Positions 54,718 to 64,000 of a DNA stretch of 64,000 nt are shown piece after piece. Under the pieces are notes generated by a model. It worked only from the letters and a program-made list of their open reading frames with translations, was not told the origin of the DNA and made no database searches. A program made the translations under genes and the position numbers. How positions within the stretch are numbered: the first letter of the stretch is position 1; each line of letters begins with the position of its first letter. Origin of the DNA: Methylophilus sp. (lineage in GTDB: Bacteria; Pseudomonadota; Gammaproteobacteria; Burkholderiales; Methylophilaceae). The stretch lies in the NCBI GenBank assembly GCA_030696695.1, contig JAUYRP010000001.1, positions 134,775 to 198,774 on the forward strand, read 5' to 3'.

Positions 54718-55168
54718 CACCGATTCTTCCATGATCACCCTGTACCGATGGCCGCATTTCTCTCACACGGTTGGTTTCAGGGTCATACGTTTGACCCGCT
54801 TTTAGAGAGAGCACTTTACCTGAGGCATTGATCTGAATAGGAACGCGGTTTTGTTGTGAGGGTATTTGACCCACTGCAACTTCATGGTTGCTGGTGCCTT
54901 CTTGTACTGCTTGATCATTCACCCACACCGTGCCTTTTTTGCCATCAGTACGTTTTACGTAACCTTGTAATTCAACCGAATTTGGCAGCGCAGCTTGTGG
55001 CTGGGGAGCAGTAGACTCGACTTTTTGCGGCACTATCACTTTTTTACTATGACGCAAAAAATCTAAATTTGCACGATCGTTCGGTGTGCTAAACAAGCGG
55101 CCTATAGGTTCATCCGCAAGCAATTGATTACCAAACATCACCAGCAACAAGGTAATTAATAATTTCAT
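54701..55168 (-). CDS. mshK: MshK-like pilus biogenesis protein
   Basis: A 155-residue periplasmic protein with a signal peptide (MKLLITLLLVMFGNQLLA) and DEPIGRLFSTPNDRANLDFLRH, then VELQGYVKRTDGKKGTVWVNDQAVQE, the pattern of MshK. It is coupled to mshJ by an ATGA overlap, and its 3' end overlaps the next gene by 17 bp. Role in MSHA assembly by position and family; biochemical function unknown. Confidence 0.75.
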   Translation of the reverse strand: MKLLITLLLVMFGNQLLADEPIGRLFSTPNDRANLDFLRHSKKVIVPQKVESTAPQPQAALPNSVELQGYVKRTDGKKGTVWVNDQAVQEGTSNHEVAVGQIPSQQNRVPIQINASGKVLSLKAGQTYDPETNRVREMRPSVQGDHGRIGDEGQP

Positions 55169-55782
55169 GTGGGCAACCTCAATTGTGGATCACGCAAGGT
55201 AATCCAATCAATCTCGCAACTGGCTTTTAAATAATCGGTAAGCTGCGATGTATTAATTTTCAAACCGCTAGGCTTGGTGATGGTGCACTCACGCACAACA
55301 AATGTGTTGAATTGCGCCCGCAAATTGTCAAGCAACGTAAGCAAATCCCCTTCATGCAACATTCCAAAGTCTAAGTGCATGGTAGAAGCATGCAATACAA
55401 AACCACCCAAATTAGGCAGATAACTGGGCTGTGCGACCACTTGCTGGCTAATGTTGTAATCAATGCTAAAAAGCTTATGTTGCAAATGAATTTGGCGTAG
55501 TGCTTCTATCCACTCGATACGGCGCTCTTCCCCCACAAAGCCAGACGCTAATAAGTATTGATATTTGGGCAGGTATTGCACGATCATTTCGCGCTCTTGA
55601 CCAGACGATAGGAATTTCTGGCGTGCTTGGTTGAGCTGACTGCGTTGCGCCTGCAAGGCTTGCTCTTGTTCATCATGGTATTGTTTAGCATAAAACGCCA
55701 ACAAACCGACCAGCACCAACGCGATGCCTAGCACCAGCATTGGGCCTTGTAAGCGCTTCCAATCTTGTTGATTTAATACCAT
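55165..55782 (-). CDS. mshJ: MshJ-like pilus biogenesis protein (PilO type)
   Basis: A 205-residue protein with a single N-terminal membrane helix (PMLVLGIALVLVGLLAFY), a coiled coil (about 45-70), and a ferredoxin-like periplasmic domain, as in PilO/MshJ inner-membrane platform proteins. Position after mshI fixes the name. It is joined to mshK by an ATGA overlap. Confidence 0.78.
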   Translation of the reverse strand: MVLNQQDWKRLQGPMLVLGIALVLVGLLAFYAKQYHDEQEQALQAQRSQLNQARQKFLSSGQEREMIVQYLPKYQYLLASGFVGEERRIEWIEALRQIHLQHKLFSIDYNISQQVVAQPSYLPNLGGFVLHASTMHLDFGMLHEGDLLTLLDNLRAQFNTFVVRECTITKPSGLKINTSQLTDYLKASCEIDWITLRDPQLRLPT

Positions 55783-55783
55783 A

Positions 55784-57376
55784 TCAAGCCCCTTGCGCCA
55801 CTGTTTGCTTCATGACGATTTTGAGCTTAAACGCTGCGGGGGTACGCTCTGAGGTGTTCTCATCAAGCGTGCTACCTTTCAAACTGGCAAAAGAGCTTAC
55901 GTTCACGGGCTCTTGCAAGATCACGACCTGTTCTACTGATGGGTTACGGCTAATTTGTGCGACAAAACGATTCACACTATTGAGGGCACCACGATAATCC
56001 CCCCCGAAATTCACCAGTTCTGCATTCACAAATGCTACTTGTCTGAGGTCTGCCGCTTGGCCTGATGTTGCATTGGCTGCTGTACCGCCTAGCATGGCAA
56101 CATCTTGCGTTCTTTCGGAGTCTTGTGCGTCTATCTGATTGGTTTGCACCCAACGCAAACGTTGAATGGCGATTTCTGGCGATTGCTCTAAGGCATTGCT
56201 AAGCACACCCATGATTGCAACTGGCGTAATGTTGTATTGCTTCACACGCTCTGCGGCATCTACTGCTGTTTTTAAATCTGCACTCGGAATAGGCGTGGTA
56301 GGAAAATTACTGGCTACTTCATCATAGCGCTTGAGTTGCATTTGTGTTTCTTGCGCTAATTGTGCTGTTTCTTGCACTTCCCAATTGGCTTGCAAAAAAC
56401 TATACCCAGCAACACCCAACCCTAGCAACGTGATAGCTGCGGCTGCAGCATAAATGCCTTGACGCAATTTAGTGACTTGATATGCCTTGGTGAGTTGATC
56501 AGGCGCTAGATTAGCTGGAATATTGCCATTTGCCAGCAGTTGCATATGTAGCAACTCTGGATGCTTGAGCACTAAATTGGGCGCAATATTAATGTGCTTA
56601 GCATATGCCAGCGAGTCCACTATTCGGCATTCCATACCTTGCTCTTGGCTGATACTTTTACCTATGACTTCACTTTGGTTATCAAGAGACGGCATGACCA
56701 GCTGTAGCTCTGTGTGGTCATTAATAAAGCGCTGACTGAGCAGATATAAGCGTGTTTTTTCAATCTCGACCAAATAGAAATACGCCATTTGGTTGGGTTT
56801 CACATCCACAATAGGCGCCAAACGACTCATGCGTAAACGGCCATTGCTCAAATAGGTTTGTCGTAAGCCAGAAGAAAGTCGCTCGCACAGCAAAATATTG
56901 GGCGCCATCAGCTTCATCTGCTGCACAGTGTATTGGCTAATCATAGGCAATAGATACAGCCCAACCAATGGCACTTGATTCACCTGAATCACACTCATCC
57001 AGCCTTGTAAAAAGTCAGCATTAGTCAGCGCGACAAACAGAAAATGATCATCTCGCCGCTTGTCTTTGTCTTGATGAATGAAGTGCGCGGTTCTGAATAA
57101 ATTATTGCGGTTAAATTGATTGAGCTTACGCTCTAATAGCTCTGAGCGCGCTTTGCCTTTGGTATGCGGCAAACTTTCTAGGCGATACTCTTCCTCAACT
57201 GCATCGGCAATCAGGTAAGCATTCATATTGGGATTTTGTTTGATGAAGGCATCAAACGCTTGATAGCCTGCCTCTGAATTGGCAAACGTCTCATAATGTT
57301 GCAAGCGCGTGCCAAACCACACACCAGCTGTGAGGTGATGATTGGATGCACAGAGAATCAGTTTTGAGATCGCCAT
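55784..57376 (-). CDS. mshI: MshI-like pilus assembly protein (PilM/PilN type)
   Basis: A 530-residue protein. The N-terminal half (about 1-300) is an actin-like PilM/CpaD-type domain. The membrane helix (IYAAAAAITLLGLGVAGYSFL) is at about 310-330, and the C-terminal half is a coiled coil plus PilN-like domain with the SVNRFVAQISRNPSVEQVVIL segment. It begins immediately after the mshG stop codon with zero gap. It would link the cytoplasmic ATPase to the periplasmic platform. Confidence 0.8.
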   Translation of the reverse strand: MAISKLILCASNHHLTAGVWFGTRLQHYETFANSEAGYQAFDAFIKQNPNMNAYLIADAVEEEYRLESLPHTKGKARSELLERKLNQFNRNNLFRTAHFIHQDKDKRRDDHFLFVALTNADFLQGWMSVIQVNQVPLVGLYLLPMISQYTVQQMKLMAPNILLCERLSSGLRQTYLSNGRLRMSRLAPIVDVKPNQMAYFYLVEIEKTRLYLLSQRFINDHTELQLVMPSLDNQSEVIGKSISQEQGMECRIVDSLAYAKHINIAPNLVLKHPELLHMQLLANGNIPANLAPDQLTKAYQVTKLRQGIYAAAAAITLLGLGVAGYSFLQANWEVQETAQLAQETQMQLKRYDEVASNFPTTPIPSADLKTAVDAAERVKQYNITPVAIMGVLSNALEQSPEIAIQRLRWVQTNQIDAQDSERTQDVAMLGGTAANATSGQAADLRQVAFVNAELVNFGGDYRGALNSVNRFVAQISRNPSVEQVVILQEPVNVSSFASLKGSTLDENTSERTPAAFKLKIVMKQTVAQGA

Positions 57377-58582
57377 TTAAATTTTCATTGCACTAAATGA
57401 GTCGTACACAGGCAGGAGCACTGATGCCATGATGAACAATAGCACTAAGCCCAAAATAATCGTCAGCGCGGGCTCCAGTAATTTAAGCATTTTTTGCATC
57501 ATATCGTTCACATCGCGGTCATAAAAATAACTCACGTTCATCAGCGACTTGTCCAAAGCGCCTGTGTTTTCACCAATTTTAATCATGCGTACTACCAAAG
57601 GCGAAAATAAACCCGCGTTTTGAAAACTCTCACTCATACTATCGCCCGCATTAATTTGCCCATGCACGCGATTTAGCGAATCCGCAATCACGCGATTTCC
57701 TACAATTTTTTCACATGTCTTAATCGCATCTAATACTGGAATGCCTGTTTGGTACATCAAAGCAAAATATCTTGAAAAACGCGCCATCACTATTTTATGC
57801 AAAATATCACCAGTAATAGGCAACCTGAGTTTTAAATAGTCAAATTGATAGCGCGCACTTTCGCTAGATTTTAGTAACGAGAATACGCCCATGACCACAC
57901 CGGCTATCACCAACAATATTAGCCACCAATAATTAACGAACGCATCCGATATCGCAATCAGCAACTTGGTGTTCCATGGCAATTCTTGGCCTAAACTATT
58001 TAAAAACTTCACCATCTCTGGTACTAGATACACCATCAATATGACCACTGCCGCAGTGACCACGACTAATAAAATCAGTGGATACATCAACAAGCGCTTG
58101 GTCTGCGCAAACAATTCGTCTTGCCATTTTAAGGTGTCACTCAAGTTGTTAAACACCAGTGGTAATTGCCCTGTTTGTTCCCCTGCCGCCACTAGGTTTA
58201 CAAATACTTCGCTAAACACATTGGGGTAATCCGCCATGGCTTGAGACAACATCTTTCCGCCTTCTACGTCAGCCACCAACCCGCCTATGACTTTTTGAAA
58301 ATACGGGTTATTGGTACTCTCACGCAAATCATTCAAGCCTTCCAGCAGTGGTACACCAGCGCTCGCCAATTGTTCAAGCTGAAAGCAAAACATGACCAAA
58401 TCTCGATTGCTGACACGGTTACCCGAAAGCGCTTGATTGGTTTTTCCAGAAGATTTAAACGTGATGAGGTCTAAGCCCATCCGCTCTAATCGAATCTCCA
58501 AATCCACTTCGTTCAGCGCATCCATCTGACCACGTGCATAGCGGCCATACTTATCAATCGCTTTGTAGTTGTAGGTCGCCAC
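57377..58582 (-). CDS. mshG: MshG, type II secretion F-family platform protein
   Basis: A 401-residue inner-membrane protein with two GspF repeats (about 70-195 and 270-395) and three membrane helices. Motifs are FCFQLEQLASAGVPLLEGL and ARFSRYFALMYQTGIPVLDAI. This is the platform protein around which the pilus motor works. It directly follows mshE and precedes mshI. Confidence 0.92.
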   Translation of the reverse strand: MATYNYKAIDKYGRYARGQMDALNEVDLEIRLERMGLDLITFKSSGKTNQALSGNRVSNRDLVMFCFQLEQLASAGVPLLEGLNDLRESTNNPYFQKVIGGLVADVEGGKMLSQAMADYPNVFSEVFVNLVAAGEQTGQLPLVFNNLSDTLKWQDELFAQTKRLLMYPLILLVVVTAAVVILMVYLVPEMVKFLNSLGQELPWNTKLLIAISDAFVNYWWLILLVIAGVVMGVFSLLKSSESARYQFDYLKLRLPITGDILHKIVMARFSRYFALMYQTGIPVLDAIKTCEKIVGNRVIADSLNRVHGQINAGDSMSESFQNAGLFSPLVVRMIKIGENTGALDKSLMNVSYFYDRDVNDMMQKMLKLLEPALTIILGLVLLFIMASVLLPVYDSFSAMKI

Positions 58583-58595
58583 GTTTACTCAGCTA

Positions 58596-60302
58596 CTAGT
58601 GTTTAATTCTGGATGTTAAATCAATCACGCGCATCACTTCGTCAATGCTGGTATAGCCTTCTAAAATGCGGCGTACACCGTCATCAGCCAGCGTCACAAA
58701 GCCTTTTTGCAAAGCTAGTTTTCGTAGTTCGTCTAAGTGTGCCCGACGCGCAATCAGTGCATCCATCTCACTGTCTACGCGCAACAATTCGATAATCGCC
58801 ATGCGCCCTCTAAACCCTGTAAAGGCACAGCGTTTACACCCTTTATGTCTAAAGATTTGTACCGCTTCTGATTGGCTCACGCCTAGAATTTTGCGCTCGT
58901 CGTCAGTCGGCTTTACGGCTTCTTTACAATGCGGGCAAAGCACGCGTACCAAACGCTGTGCGACCACACCAATGATATTGCCTGCCATGATTTCTGGTGA
59001 AATACCGATATCGAGCAAGCGCGGAAACGTGCCAAGTGCAGAGTTGGTATGCAAGGTGCTGAATACTTGATGGCCTGTCATGGCAGCACGAAACGCCATG
59101 GTGGCGGTATCTTCATCGCGAATCTCACCCACCAAAATAATGTCTGGGTCTTGGCGCATAATGGAACGTATGCCATTGGCAAAGTCCACTTTATTCACTT
59201 CTGCAACCGAAGTCTGACGCATCATGGTCACCGGATATTCCACTGGGTCTTCCAGCGTCATAATGTTCACGGCCTCTGTATTTAAATGTGAGAGCAATGA
59301 ATACAGCGTAGTGGTTTTACCGCTACCAGTCGGCCCCGTTACAATCACAATGCCTTCAGGGCGTGTCATCATAAACTTCAATTCATCCAGCGTGCTGGTT
59401 CTCAACCCCATGCGCTCTAGTGGAATAATCGATTTTTCACGATCCAACACGCGCAATACAATATTTTCACCATTGATAGTCGGGTGTGTAGACACCCGAA
59501 AATCAATCGGCCTACCGCATAAATTCATATTCAAGCGCCCATCTTGCGGTGAGCGCGTTTCTGCAATGTCCATCCCAGACACCACTTTTAGCCGCACCGC
59601 CACGCCAGGCCAATAGGTCTTATGCAAGCTTCTCACTTGCTGTAACACACCATCTACGCGATAACGAATACGCAAGAACGCATACTCTGGCTCAAAGTGA
59701 ATATCCGATGCACCACGTTTCACTGCGTCCATCAACAGCGCACCGACCAAACGCACAACAGGCTGTGTATATTCGTTGCCGTTTTCAGCCAAGCTTTGGT
59801 AATCAATTTCGCCCGTTTCAATCTCGCGCAAAATACCATCTACCGATAGCTCATAGCCGTAAAATTGGTCGATAAACTCTTCGAGTTGTGCCTCTGCCGC
59901 CAACACTGGTTTGAGCTGGATTTGCCCACCCAGCATGGCGCGCAGTTGGTCTAAAGCCACTACGTTAAACATGTCCGCCATGGCAACAATCATGATTTTG
60001 CTGGCATCGTCATACGACACTGGCAACACATGATAACGCCGTGAGAAATCCTCTGGCACCATGCTCAAGGCATCAATATCGGCCACAACCGCACTTAAAT
60101 CGACACTCTCTTGGCCAATGGTGTGGGCGACCAAATCGCGCACCATGGATTCAGACACAAAACCCAAACGCACCAGCTGCTTACCCAAAGGCAGATTGTT
60201 TTGATCTTGTTCAATTAATGCAATGCGCAGCTGATCCTGAGTGATCAGCCCTTGCTGCACCATCAAATCGCCTAGTCTTAGTTTACGTCTTTGTTCTGCC
60301 AT
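58596..60302 (-). CDS. mshE: MshE, type IV pilus assembly ATPase
   Basis: A 568-residue GspE/PilB-family ATPase. The N-terminal MshEN domain (about 1-150) carries RLGDLMVQQGLITQDQL and LGKQLVRLGFVSESM, repeats that bind c-di-GMP in Vibrio MshE. The core has Walker A VTGPTGSGKTTT, Asp box MTLEDPVEYP, Walker B LVGEIRDEDTA, and the C-terminal zinc tetracysteine CPHC...CKRC. It powers pilus extension, probably gated by c-di-GMP. Confidence 0.95.
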   Translation of the reverse strand: MAEQRRKLRLGDLMVQQGLITQDQLRIALIEQDQNNLPLGKQLVRLGFVSESMVRDLVAHTIGQESVDLSAVVADIDALSMVPEDFSRRYHVLPVSYDDASKIMIVAMADMFNVVALDQLRAMLGGQIQLKPVLAAEAQLEEFIDQFYGYELSVDGILREIETGEIDYQSLAENGNEYTQPVVRLVGALLMDAVKRGASDIHFEPEYAFLRIRYRVDGVLQQVRSLHKTYWPGVAVRLKVVSGMDIAETRSPQDGRLNMNLCGRPIDFRVSTHPTINGENIVLRVLDREKSIIPLERMGLRTSTLDELKFMMTRPEGIVIVTGPTGSGKTTTLYSLLSHLNTEAVNIMTLEDPVEYPVTMMRQTSVAEVNKVDFANGIRSIMRQDPDIILVGEIRDEDTATMAFRAAMTGHQVFSTLHTNSALGTFPRLLDIGISPEIMAGNIIGVVAQRLVRVLCPHCKEAVKPTDDERKILGVSQSEAVQIFRHKGCKRCAFTGFRGRMAIIELLRVDSEMDALIARRAHLDELRKLALQKGFVTLADDGVRRILEGYTSIDEVMRVIDLTSRIKH

Positions 60303-60307
60303 AATAA

Positions 60308-61627
60308 TTATTGTGATTGAATTGCAGTGATACGTGCTTGCAGTGCATTGATATCAATGGTGGTTGAAGGTGTAGATGTCACCAGATCGAGTGACTGCTT
60401 ATAATAGGGCAGGGCAAGCGCGGGCTTACCCATTTGATCCAAACTTATCGCCAAATTAAAGGCATTTTCGGCAGAAGGGTTTAATCGAAACGCATCAAAA
60501 TAAGCTTGTTGTGCTTCTGCCCAGCGTGTTTGTTCTGCAAAATGCGCTCCTAGGCTTGCGTGTGCATTAGCATCATTGGGATTATCTGCAAGCATGCTTT
60601 TAAGTTTCAGCACTTTGCTTTGGTCATCCTGTGCATAATTGGCATAAGCAGACAGCGCAACCGCGTTTTTGGGATCAACCTCCAGCACTTTTTGATACCA
60701 GCCAAACGCATCATTCATGCGGCCTTGGCGCTCTGCAATTGCACCCAAACCTAGCATCGCATCTACATTGCGTGTATCACGCTGTAACACCCGTTTATAC
60801 AAGCCTTGTGCTTCATTGTAGTTGCCTGCCGAGTACGCTTGATAGGCGCTCATTAATATTGGGTTAACGGCAGGTGCTGGTTGGTTTCTTGAAATCTGAA
60901 TAGATGCGCTGTCTGAAGCAATCGTTGGTACCACATACGCTTGCGATGTTCTGCGCACTTCGATGGGTGCTGTGTTACCTGCGGCTTGCGCCATGCTGGT
61001 TGTAGTTTGAGATTGTACTGGCACATTGCGCTTGGTCGTCGTTGGATTAAGTTGCATTTCAGATTTGCTATCCCGCGCAGCCAAACTCGTATCCACAACA
61101 GCAGACGGGCGGTCAATGTTCTGATTATCTGACAATGAGCTATTGCTATTAGCACCCTCTGGCTGCGCTTGACTACTGGCCAGGCTATTATTTGGTTGTT
61201 GCAGATTATTCGCTTGGACCGCTACGGGATTAGCAATAGGCATTGCCGGTGCTTGCACTACATTCAATTGATAATAAAAATAGCCAACCATGCCCAAAAA
61301 ACTCAACACGCCGATTAACACTATCCATACTATCGGCTTAATTTCTCCGCTTTTTTCTACTTTAGAAGCAAACATATTGTTTGCACGTTCGGAAGTGTGC
61401 TCGCCTGAGTATTGTGTCCCTACAAAACTGGGAGCTGCTTGCGTAAGTTCTGGCTCGACCTCCGCCAATGTTAATTCAGTGTCCTCCAGCAGTTCGGTTT
61501 GGTCGTTCGCAATATTTTTAGCGCGTCTTCTACTGGCCTGTTCAATATCAAGCTTATCCTGGTCAAGCTTTTGCTGCTCGACTTGTGCTTTTTCAGCTTT
61601 GTCTAAGGCTTTGATTAATAAACTCAT
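60308..61627 (-). CDS. mshN: MshN-like TPR protein
   Basis: A 439-residue protein with an N-terminal cytoplasmic coil, a membrane helix at about 98-120 (IVWIVLIGVLSFLGMVGYF), a Gln/Ser/Asn-rich linker, and C-terminal tetratricopeptide repeats (about 255-430, for example AYSAGNYNEAQGLYKRVLQ). The membrane-anchored TPR plan fits MshN. It lies between mshL and mshE. Confidence 0.82.
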   Translation of the reverse strand: MSLLIKALDKAEKAQVEQQKLDQDKLDIEQASRRRAKNIANDQTELLEDTELTLAEVEPELTQAAPSFVGTQYSGEHTSERANNMFASKVEKSGEIKPIVWIVLIGVLSFLGMVGYFYYQLNVVQAPAMPIANPVAVQANNLQQPNNSLASSQAQPEGANSNSSLSDNQNIDRPSAVVDTSLAARDSKSEMQLNPTTTKRNVPVQSQTTTSMAQAAGNTAPIEVRRTSQAYVVPTIASDSASIQISRNQPAPAVNPILMSAYQAYSAGNYNEAQGLYKRVLQRDTRNVDAMLGLGAIAERQGRMNDAFGWYQKVLEVDPKNAVALSAYANYAQDDQSKVLKLKSMLADNPNDANAHASLGAHFAEQTRWAEAQQAYFDAFRLNPSAENAFNLAISLDQMGKPALALPYYKQSLDLVTSTPSTTIDINALQARITAIQSQ

Positions 61628-61643
61628 ACCAATTTAGCAGCGA

Positions 61644-63512
61644 TTACTCGTTCGCCTCTTCCAGCACTTTTTCTAATTGTTGCGCAGGTAGGTATTGTTT
61701 AAAGCTTTGCAACTCATCACTTTCCAAACTTGCATTTGGAATCACCGTTGGACGTAAAAATATCACCAGCTCTGTTTTACGGTTGAAATCATCACGCCCT
61801 GTAAAGGCTTTGCCTACCCCAGGAATTTCCGATAAGCCTGGCACTCTATCCGAATTACGTTGAATTTCGTCTTGCATCAAACCGCCCAAAACTGCGGTGT
61901 TGCCACTGTCAATTTGCAAAATTGATTCCATTTCCCTTACTTCAATTTCTGGAACCCTATTTTCTATAATTAAATCAGGATTAGGGTCTAGCTTACCCTC
62001 ACCAAACAATCGAGATATTGTTGGCCTAACATTTAAATTTACAGTACTTGAATTATTGATTTGTGGTGTCACACTCATTACAACCCCAATTGGAACGGTT
62101 TGTGGAGTTGTTGTAACCGCTCTCAAATTCTGGCTCGCCCCCACTCCTGTTGCTTGTGATATTTGAGATTGCACTGTGAAATAAACAAAATTTCTAACGA
62201 CCTTTAATACGGCTGTTTGATTATTGAGCACCATGAGTTTTGGGCTGGATAATACTTTGGTATCGCCAAACTGCTTTAAAAGACTTATTGAGGTGGCTAT
62301 ATCGCCCAACGGACTAAGCGGATTAAAATAGCCAGCCACAAGCCCGTTACCAGTAGCACGGCCACCCTCAACTACCCCAGTAACTGGATTTATCACACGT
62401 CTAGTTAGTCCACCTGGAGTGAAGCCATCTGCATTTAACTGTTGACTAAATGTAAATCCACTGCTGGATCCAGCACGCCCCAACCTACTCCAATCTATCC
62501 CCGCTTGAAAACTATCGTTTAAAACCACTTCCACAATGGTAGCTTCTATCAAAACCTGTTTTTTAGCGCTATTCATTACCTTATCTATAAACTCTTGTAC
62601 TTTTTCGTGTTGTTTATTGGTCGCTCTCACGCTAATCACCCCTGTTTCAGGGTTAGCAATCACATTGGCTGCAAACAAAGTCTTATATTCGGAGCGCTGC
62701 TCTTTACGCTGATCCAACTCTGTCTTGTTGCTGTCTGCCTGCACTTTTGCATCATCTGCGGTTAGATTAGCCTCTGCGCTTTTGTCACCCATTGTTCCAT
62801 AGCGGGTCACGATGACTTCTTTGTCTGTCTCGGCCAATAACTCTTTGATATTTTGAATCAATGATTCCCATAGATGATTTTTAGAAATGCTATCTACTGA
62901 TGTACGTGAGCTATTATTGACACTGTTTGAATTGTTACTAATGGTGTTTGCAGAGCCTACAGCGCCAGTAGTAGCTGCTTGGCCAATGCCCGCAATTTCT
63001 GCCGCTGCACCAATAAACCCTTTGGTATCACGGTTCATATTCACATAATCGACTTTATAGGTGCGCAAAATTGGCTGGTCTGGCGTAATGTAAAGTACGT
63101 TGCCCTCCATGCGATAAGTCAAATCCACTTGCCTCGCAAGGCGCTCTAAAATTGAAGGTAATGTTTGGTCCACTGCATTCAGCGTCGCACGTCCCTGTAT
63201 CGCTGGGTGGATATCGATGTTCAATTTGCTCTCACGCGCCAGTGCAAACAAAATTTCTTTGACGGGCACTTCGTTCACTACCACGCTATAGGTTTGTGAT
63301 TTTGAAACGGCTTTTGGTGGGGGTAATTGTGTTTGGCTTTTTACTGGCTTAGGGATAGGCGCTTGCACAACGTCGGTTTCTGGCGCTGCAGTTGCTGGCT
63401 TAAATTCTATATGCCCAGTAGAAGGTGTGATTTTGGTTTGGTGTGTACAAGCCGTCAGCATGGTCACCAGCAAACAAATAGCATATTTAAACGGGCGATT
63501 ATTATTAAACAC
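61644..63512 (-). CDS. mshL: MshL, outer-membrane secretin
   Basis: A 622-residue secretin with a lipoprotein signal (LLVTMLTAC, Cys22), a Pro-rich linker, a secretin/TonB short domain (about 75-130), N-domains, and the secretin core with VLSSPKLMVLNNQTA and VPGLSEIPGVGKAFTGRDDFNRKTELVIFLRPTV-type sequence. It forms the outer-membrane channel for the MSHA pilus. A Ser/Asn-rich insertion lies near 190-210. Confidence 0.93.
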   Translation of the reverse strand: MFNNNRPFKYAICLLVTMLTACTHQTKITPSTGHIEFKPATAAPETDVVQAPIPKPVKSQTQLPPPKAVSKSQTYSVVVNEVPVKEILFALARESKLNIDIHPAIQGRATLNAVDQTLPSILERLARQVDLTYRMEGNVLYITPDQPILRTYKVDYVNMNRDTKGFIGAAAEIAGIGQAATTGAVGSANTISNNSNSVNNSSRTSVDSISKNHLWESLIQNIKELLAETDKEVIVTRYGTMGDKSAEANLTADDAKVQADSNKTELDQRKEQRSEYKTLFAANVIANPETGVISVRATNKQHEKVQEFIDKVMNSAKKQVLIEATIVEVVLNDSFQAGIDWSRLGRAGSSSGFTFSQQLNADGFTPGGLTRRVINPVTGVVEGGRATGNGLVAGYFNPLSPLGDIATSISLLKQFGDTKVLSSPKLMVLNNQTAVLKVVRNFVYFTVQSQISQATGVGASQNLRAVTTTPQTVPIGVVMSVTPQINNSSTVNLNVRPTISRLFGEGKLDPNPDLIIENRVPEIEVREMESILQIDSGNTAVLGGLMQDEIQRNSDRVPGLSEIPGVGKAFTGRDDFNRKTELVIFLRPTVIPNASLESDELQSFKQYLPAQQLEKVLEEANE

Positions 63513-63613
63513 GTTTGACTAACCCCATCACTTAATTTATCAAGAAGTTTATCGCATAAAGAGGGTTGAATTGCAATACTAACTTATTGAAAGTCTTATT
63601 ATTTTCAGCCGCT

Positions 63614-64000
63614 CTAAGCGCTTTTATTGGTTTCTTCTAATATCCCACCAATTGTCCTCAATTGTGGGCGATTTTTTTGCAAACTATCAGGCAATTGTTT
63701 GAGTGCTTCATTCGCTGCAAAGCGGTCTGCAAACGTGCCATATAACACTGTATAAATGGTTTGTTGATTGGCTTTGGTTTGATACACAAAGATTTTGTCC
63801 AGCTCGATGGTCTGTGCGAGCGTTGCCAATTGCAATCTGAGCTGCTGTTCATCGGATGCACCTAACACTTGAATAGTCACCGTATCTTTGGGCAACGCAC
63901 GCATCCATTGCTGGGTTGCACTCAGGCGTGATAGCAGAATGTCTTGGCTAATGACGGCAGTTTGGTTAGCACTGCTGGCAGCGTCTTGCGTAGTCGCCGG
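63614..64000 (-). CDS. Pilus cluster protein with SPOR-like C-terminus, 5'-truncated by the window
   Basis: The frame is open to the window end, so this is the last 128 residues of a larger protein. The C-terminal part (TIQVLGASDEQQLRLQLATLA, then YTVLYGTFADRFAANEAL) looks like a SPOR/DamX-like peptidoglycan-binding domain. By position upstream of mshL it is probably the MshM-type AAA ATPase (ExeA-like), some of which end this way. The preceding residues are an Ala/Ser-rich linker. Identity is inferred from context. Confidence 0.6.
   Translation of the reverse strand, partial: PATTQDAASSANQTAVISQDILLSRLSATQQWMRALPKDTVTIQVLGASDEQQLRLQLATLAQTIELDKIFVYQTKANQQTIYTVLYGTFADRFAANEALKQLPDSLQKNRPQLRTIGGILEETNKSA

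Overview
The window looks like chromosomal DNA of a betaproteobacterium, most probably a methylotroph of the Methylophilaceae (Methylotenera-like). This is an inference from gene content: a zapA-6S RNA locus, a BtuM-type cobalamin transporter, a quinoprotein-type beta-propeller lipoprotein and an MSHA-type pilus cluster. Most of the sequence is ordinary, densely packed housekeeping DNA with short intergenic gaps and hairpin terminators.

Layout. 1-4.7 kb: Fe superoxide dismutase, small genes, and a three-gene cassette (GT39 glycosyltransferase, ArnE-like flippase subunit, HAD-UbiA fusion) that looks like polyprenyl-linked sugar chemistry. 4.8-7.2 kb: a His/Cys-rich exported protein and a ZnuD-like TonB receptor. 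7.3-10.1 kb: two oxidoreductases divergent from a LysR regulator, with a large inverted repeat between them. 10.1-16.3 kb: dgkA, yggX, phoU, rpiA, ilvA, a beta-propeller lipoprotein, an EVE protein and a DUF2237 protein. 16.4-17.2 kb: 6S RNA, zapA and a zapB-like gene. 17.35-30.2 kb: a cobalamin locus. One B12 riboswitch precedes btuB-btuM-cobO-cobB-bluB-(BtuF-like)-cobU. Then come cobQ, cbiB-cobD and cobT-cobS-cobC. Together they cover uptake, adenosylation, amidation, aminopropanol attachment, lower-ligand synthesis and nucleotide-loop assembly. No corrin-ring genes are present in the window.

31.3-39.2 kb is the accessory region. A tRNA-Phe gene is followed by two further partial copies of its 3' end plus terminator, at 33054 and 39146. 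A truncated tyrosine-recombinase remnant (FHDLRRTW box) lies just inside the second copy and points at it. This reads as a decayed tandem integrative island. Its cargo is an orphan lipoprotein, a 1524-residue protein with an N-terminal PD-(D/E)XK-like nuclease, a central STAND/NACHT-type NTPase and a long helical C-terminus, and a DUF2189 membrane protein. The nuclease-STAND protein resembles single-protein anti-phage sensors (Avs/Cap4-like) and is the best candidate for an undescribed system.

39.2-52.7 kb: a diguanylate cyclase, a 36-residue His/Cys lipopeptide, cfa, a sulfur-relay trio (rhodanese, TusA, DsrE-like), a zinc-ribbon membrane protein, a BFD-like protein, valS, a GIDE-domain protein with lemA, a photolyase-family protein with apparently swapped domains, an NfeD-SPFH pair, and a MoeB/ThiF adenylyltransferase. 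52.75-64 kb: an MSHA-type pilus operon on the minus strand (mshM fragment, mshL, mshN, mshE, mshG, mshI, mshJ, mshK, then two paralogous pilin-like proteins). It runs off the right end of the window.
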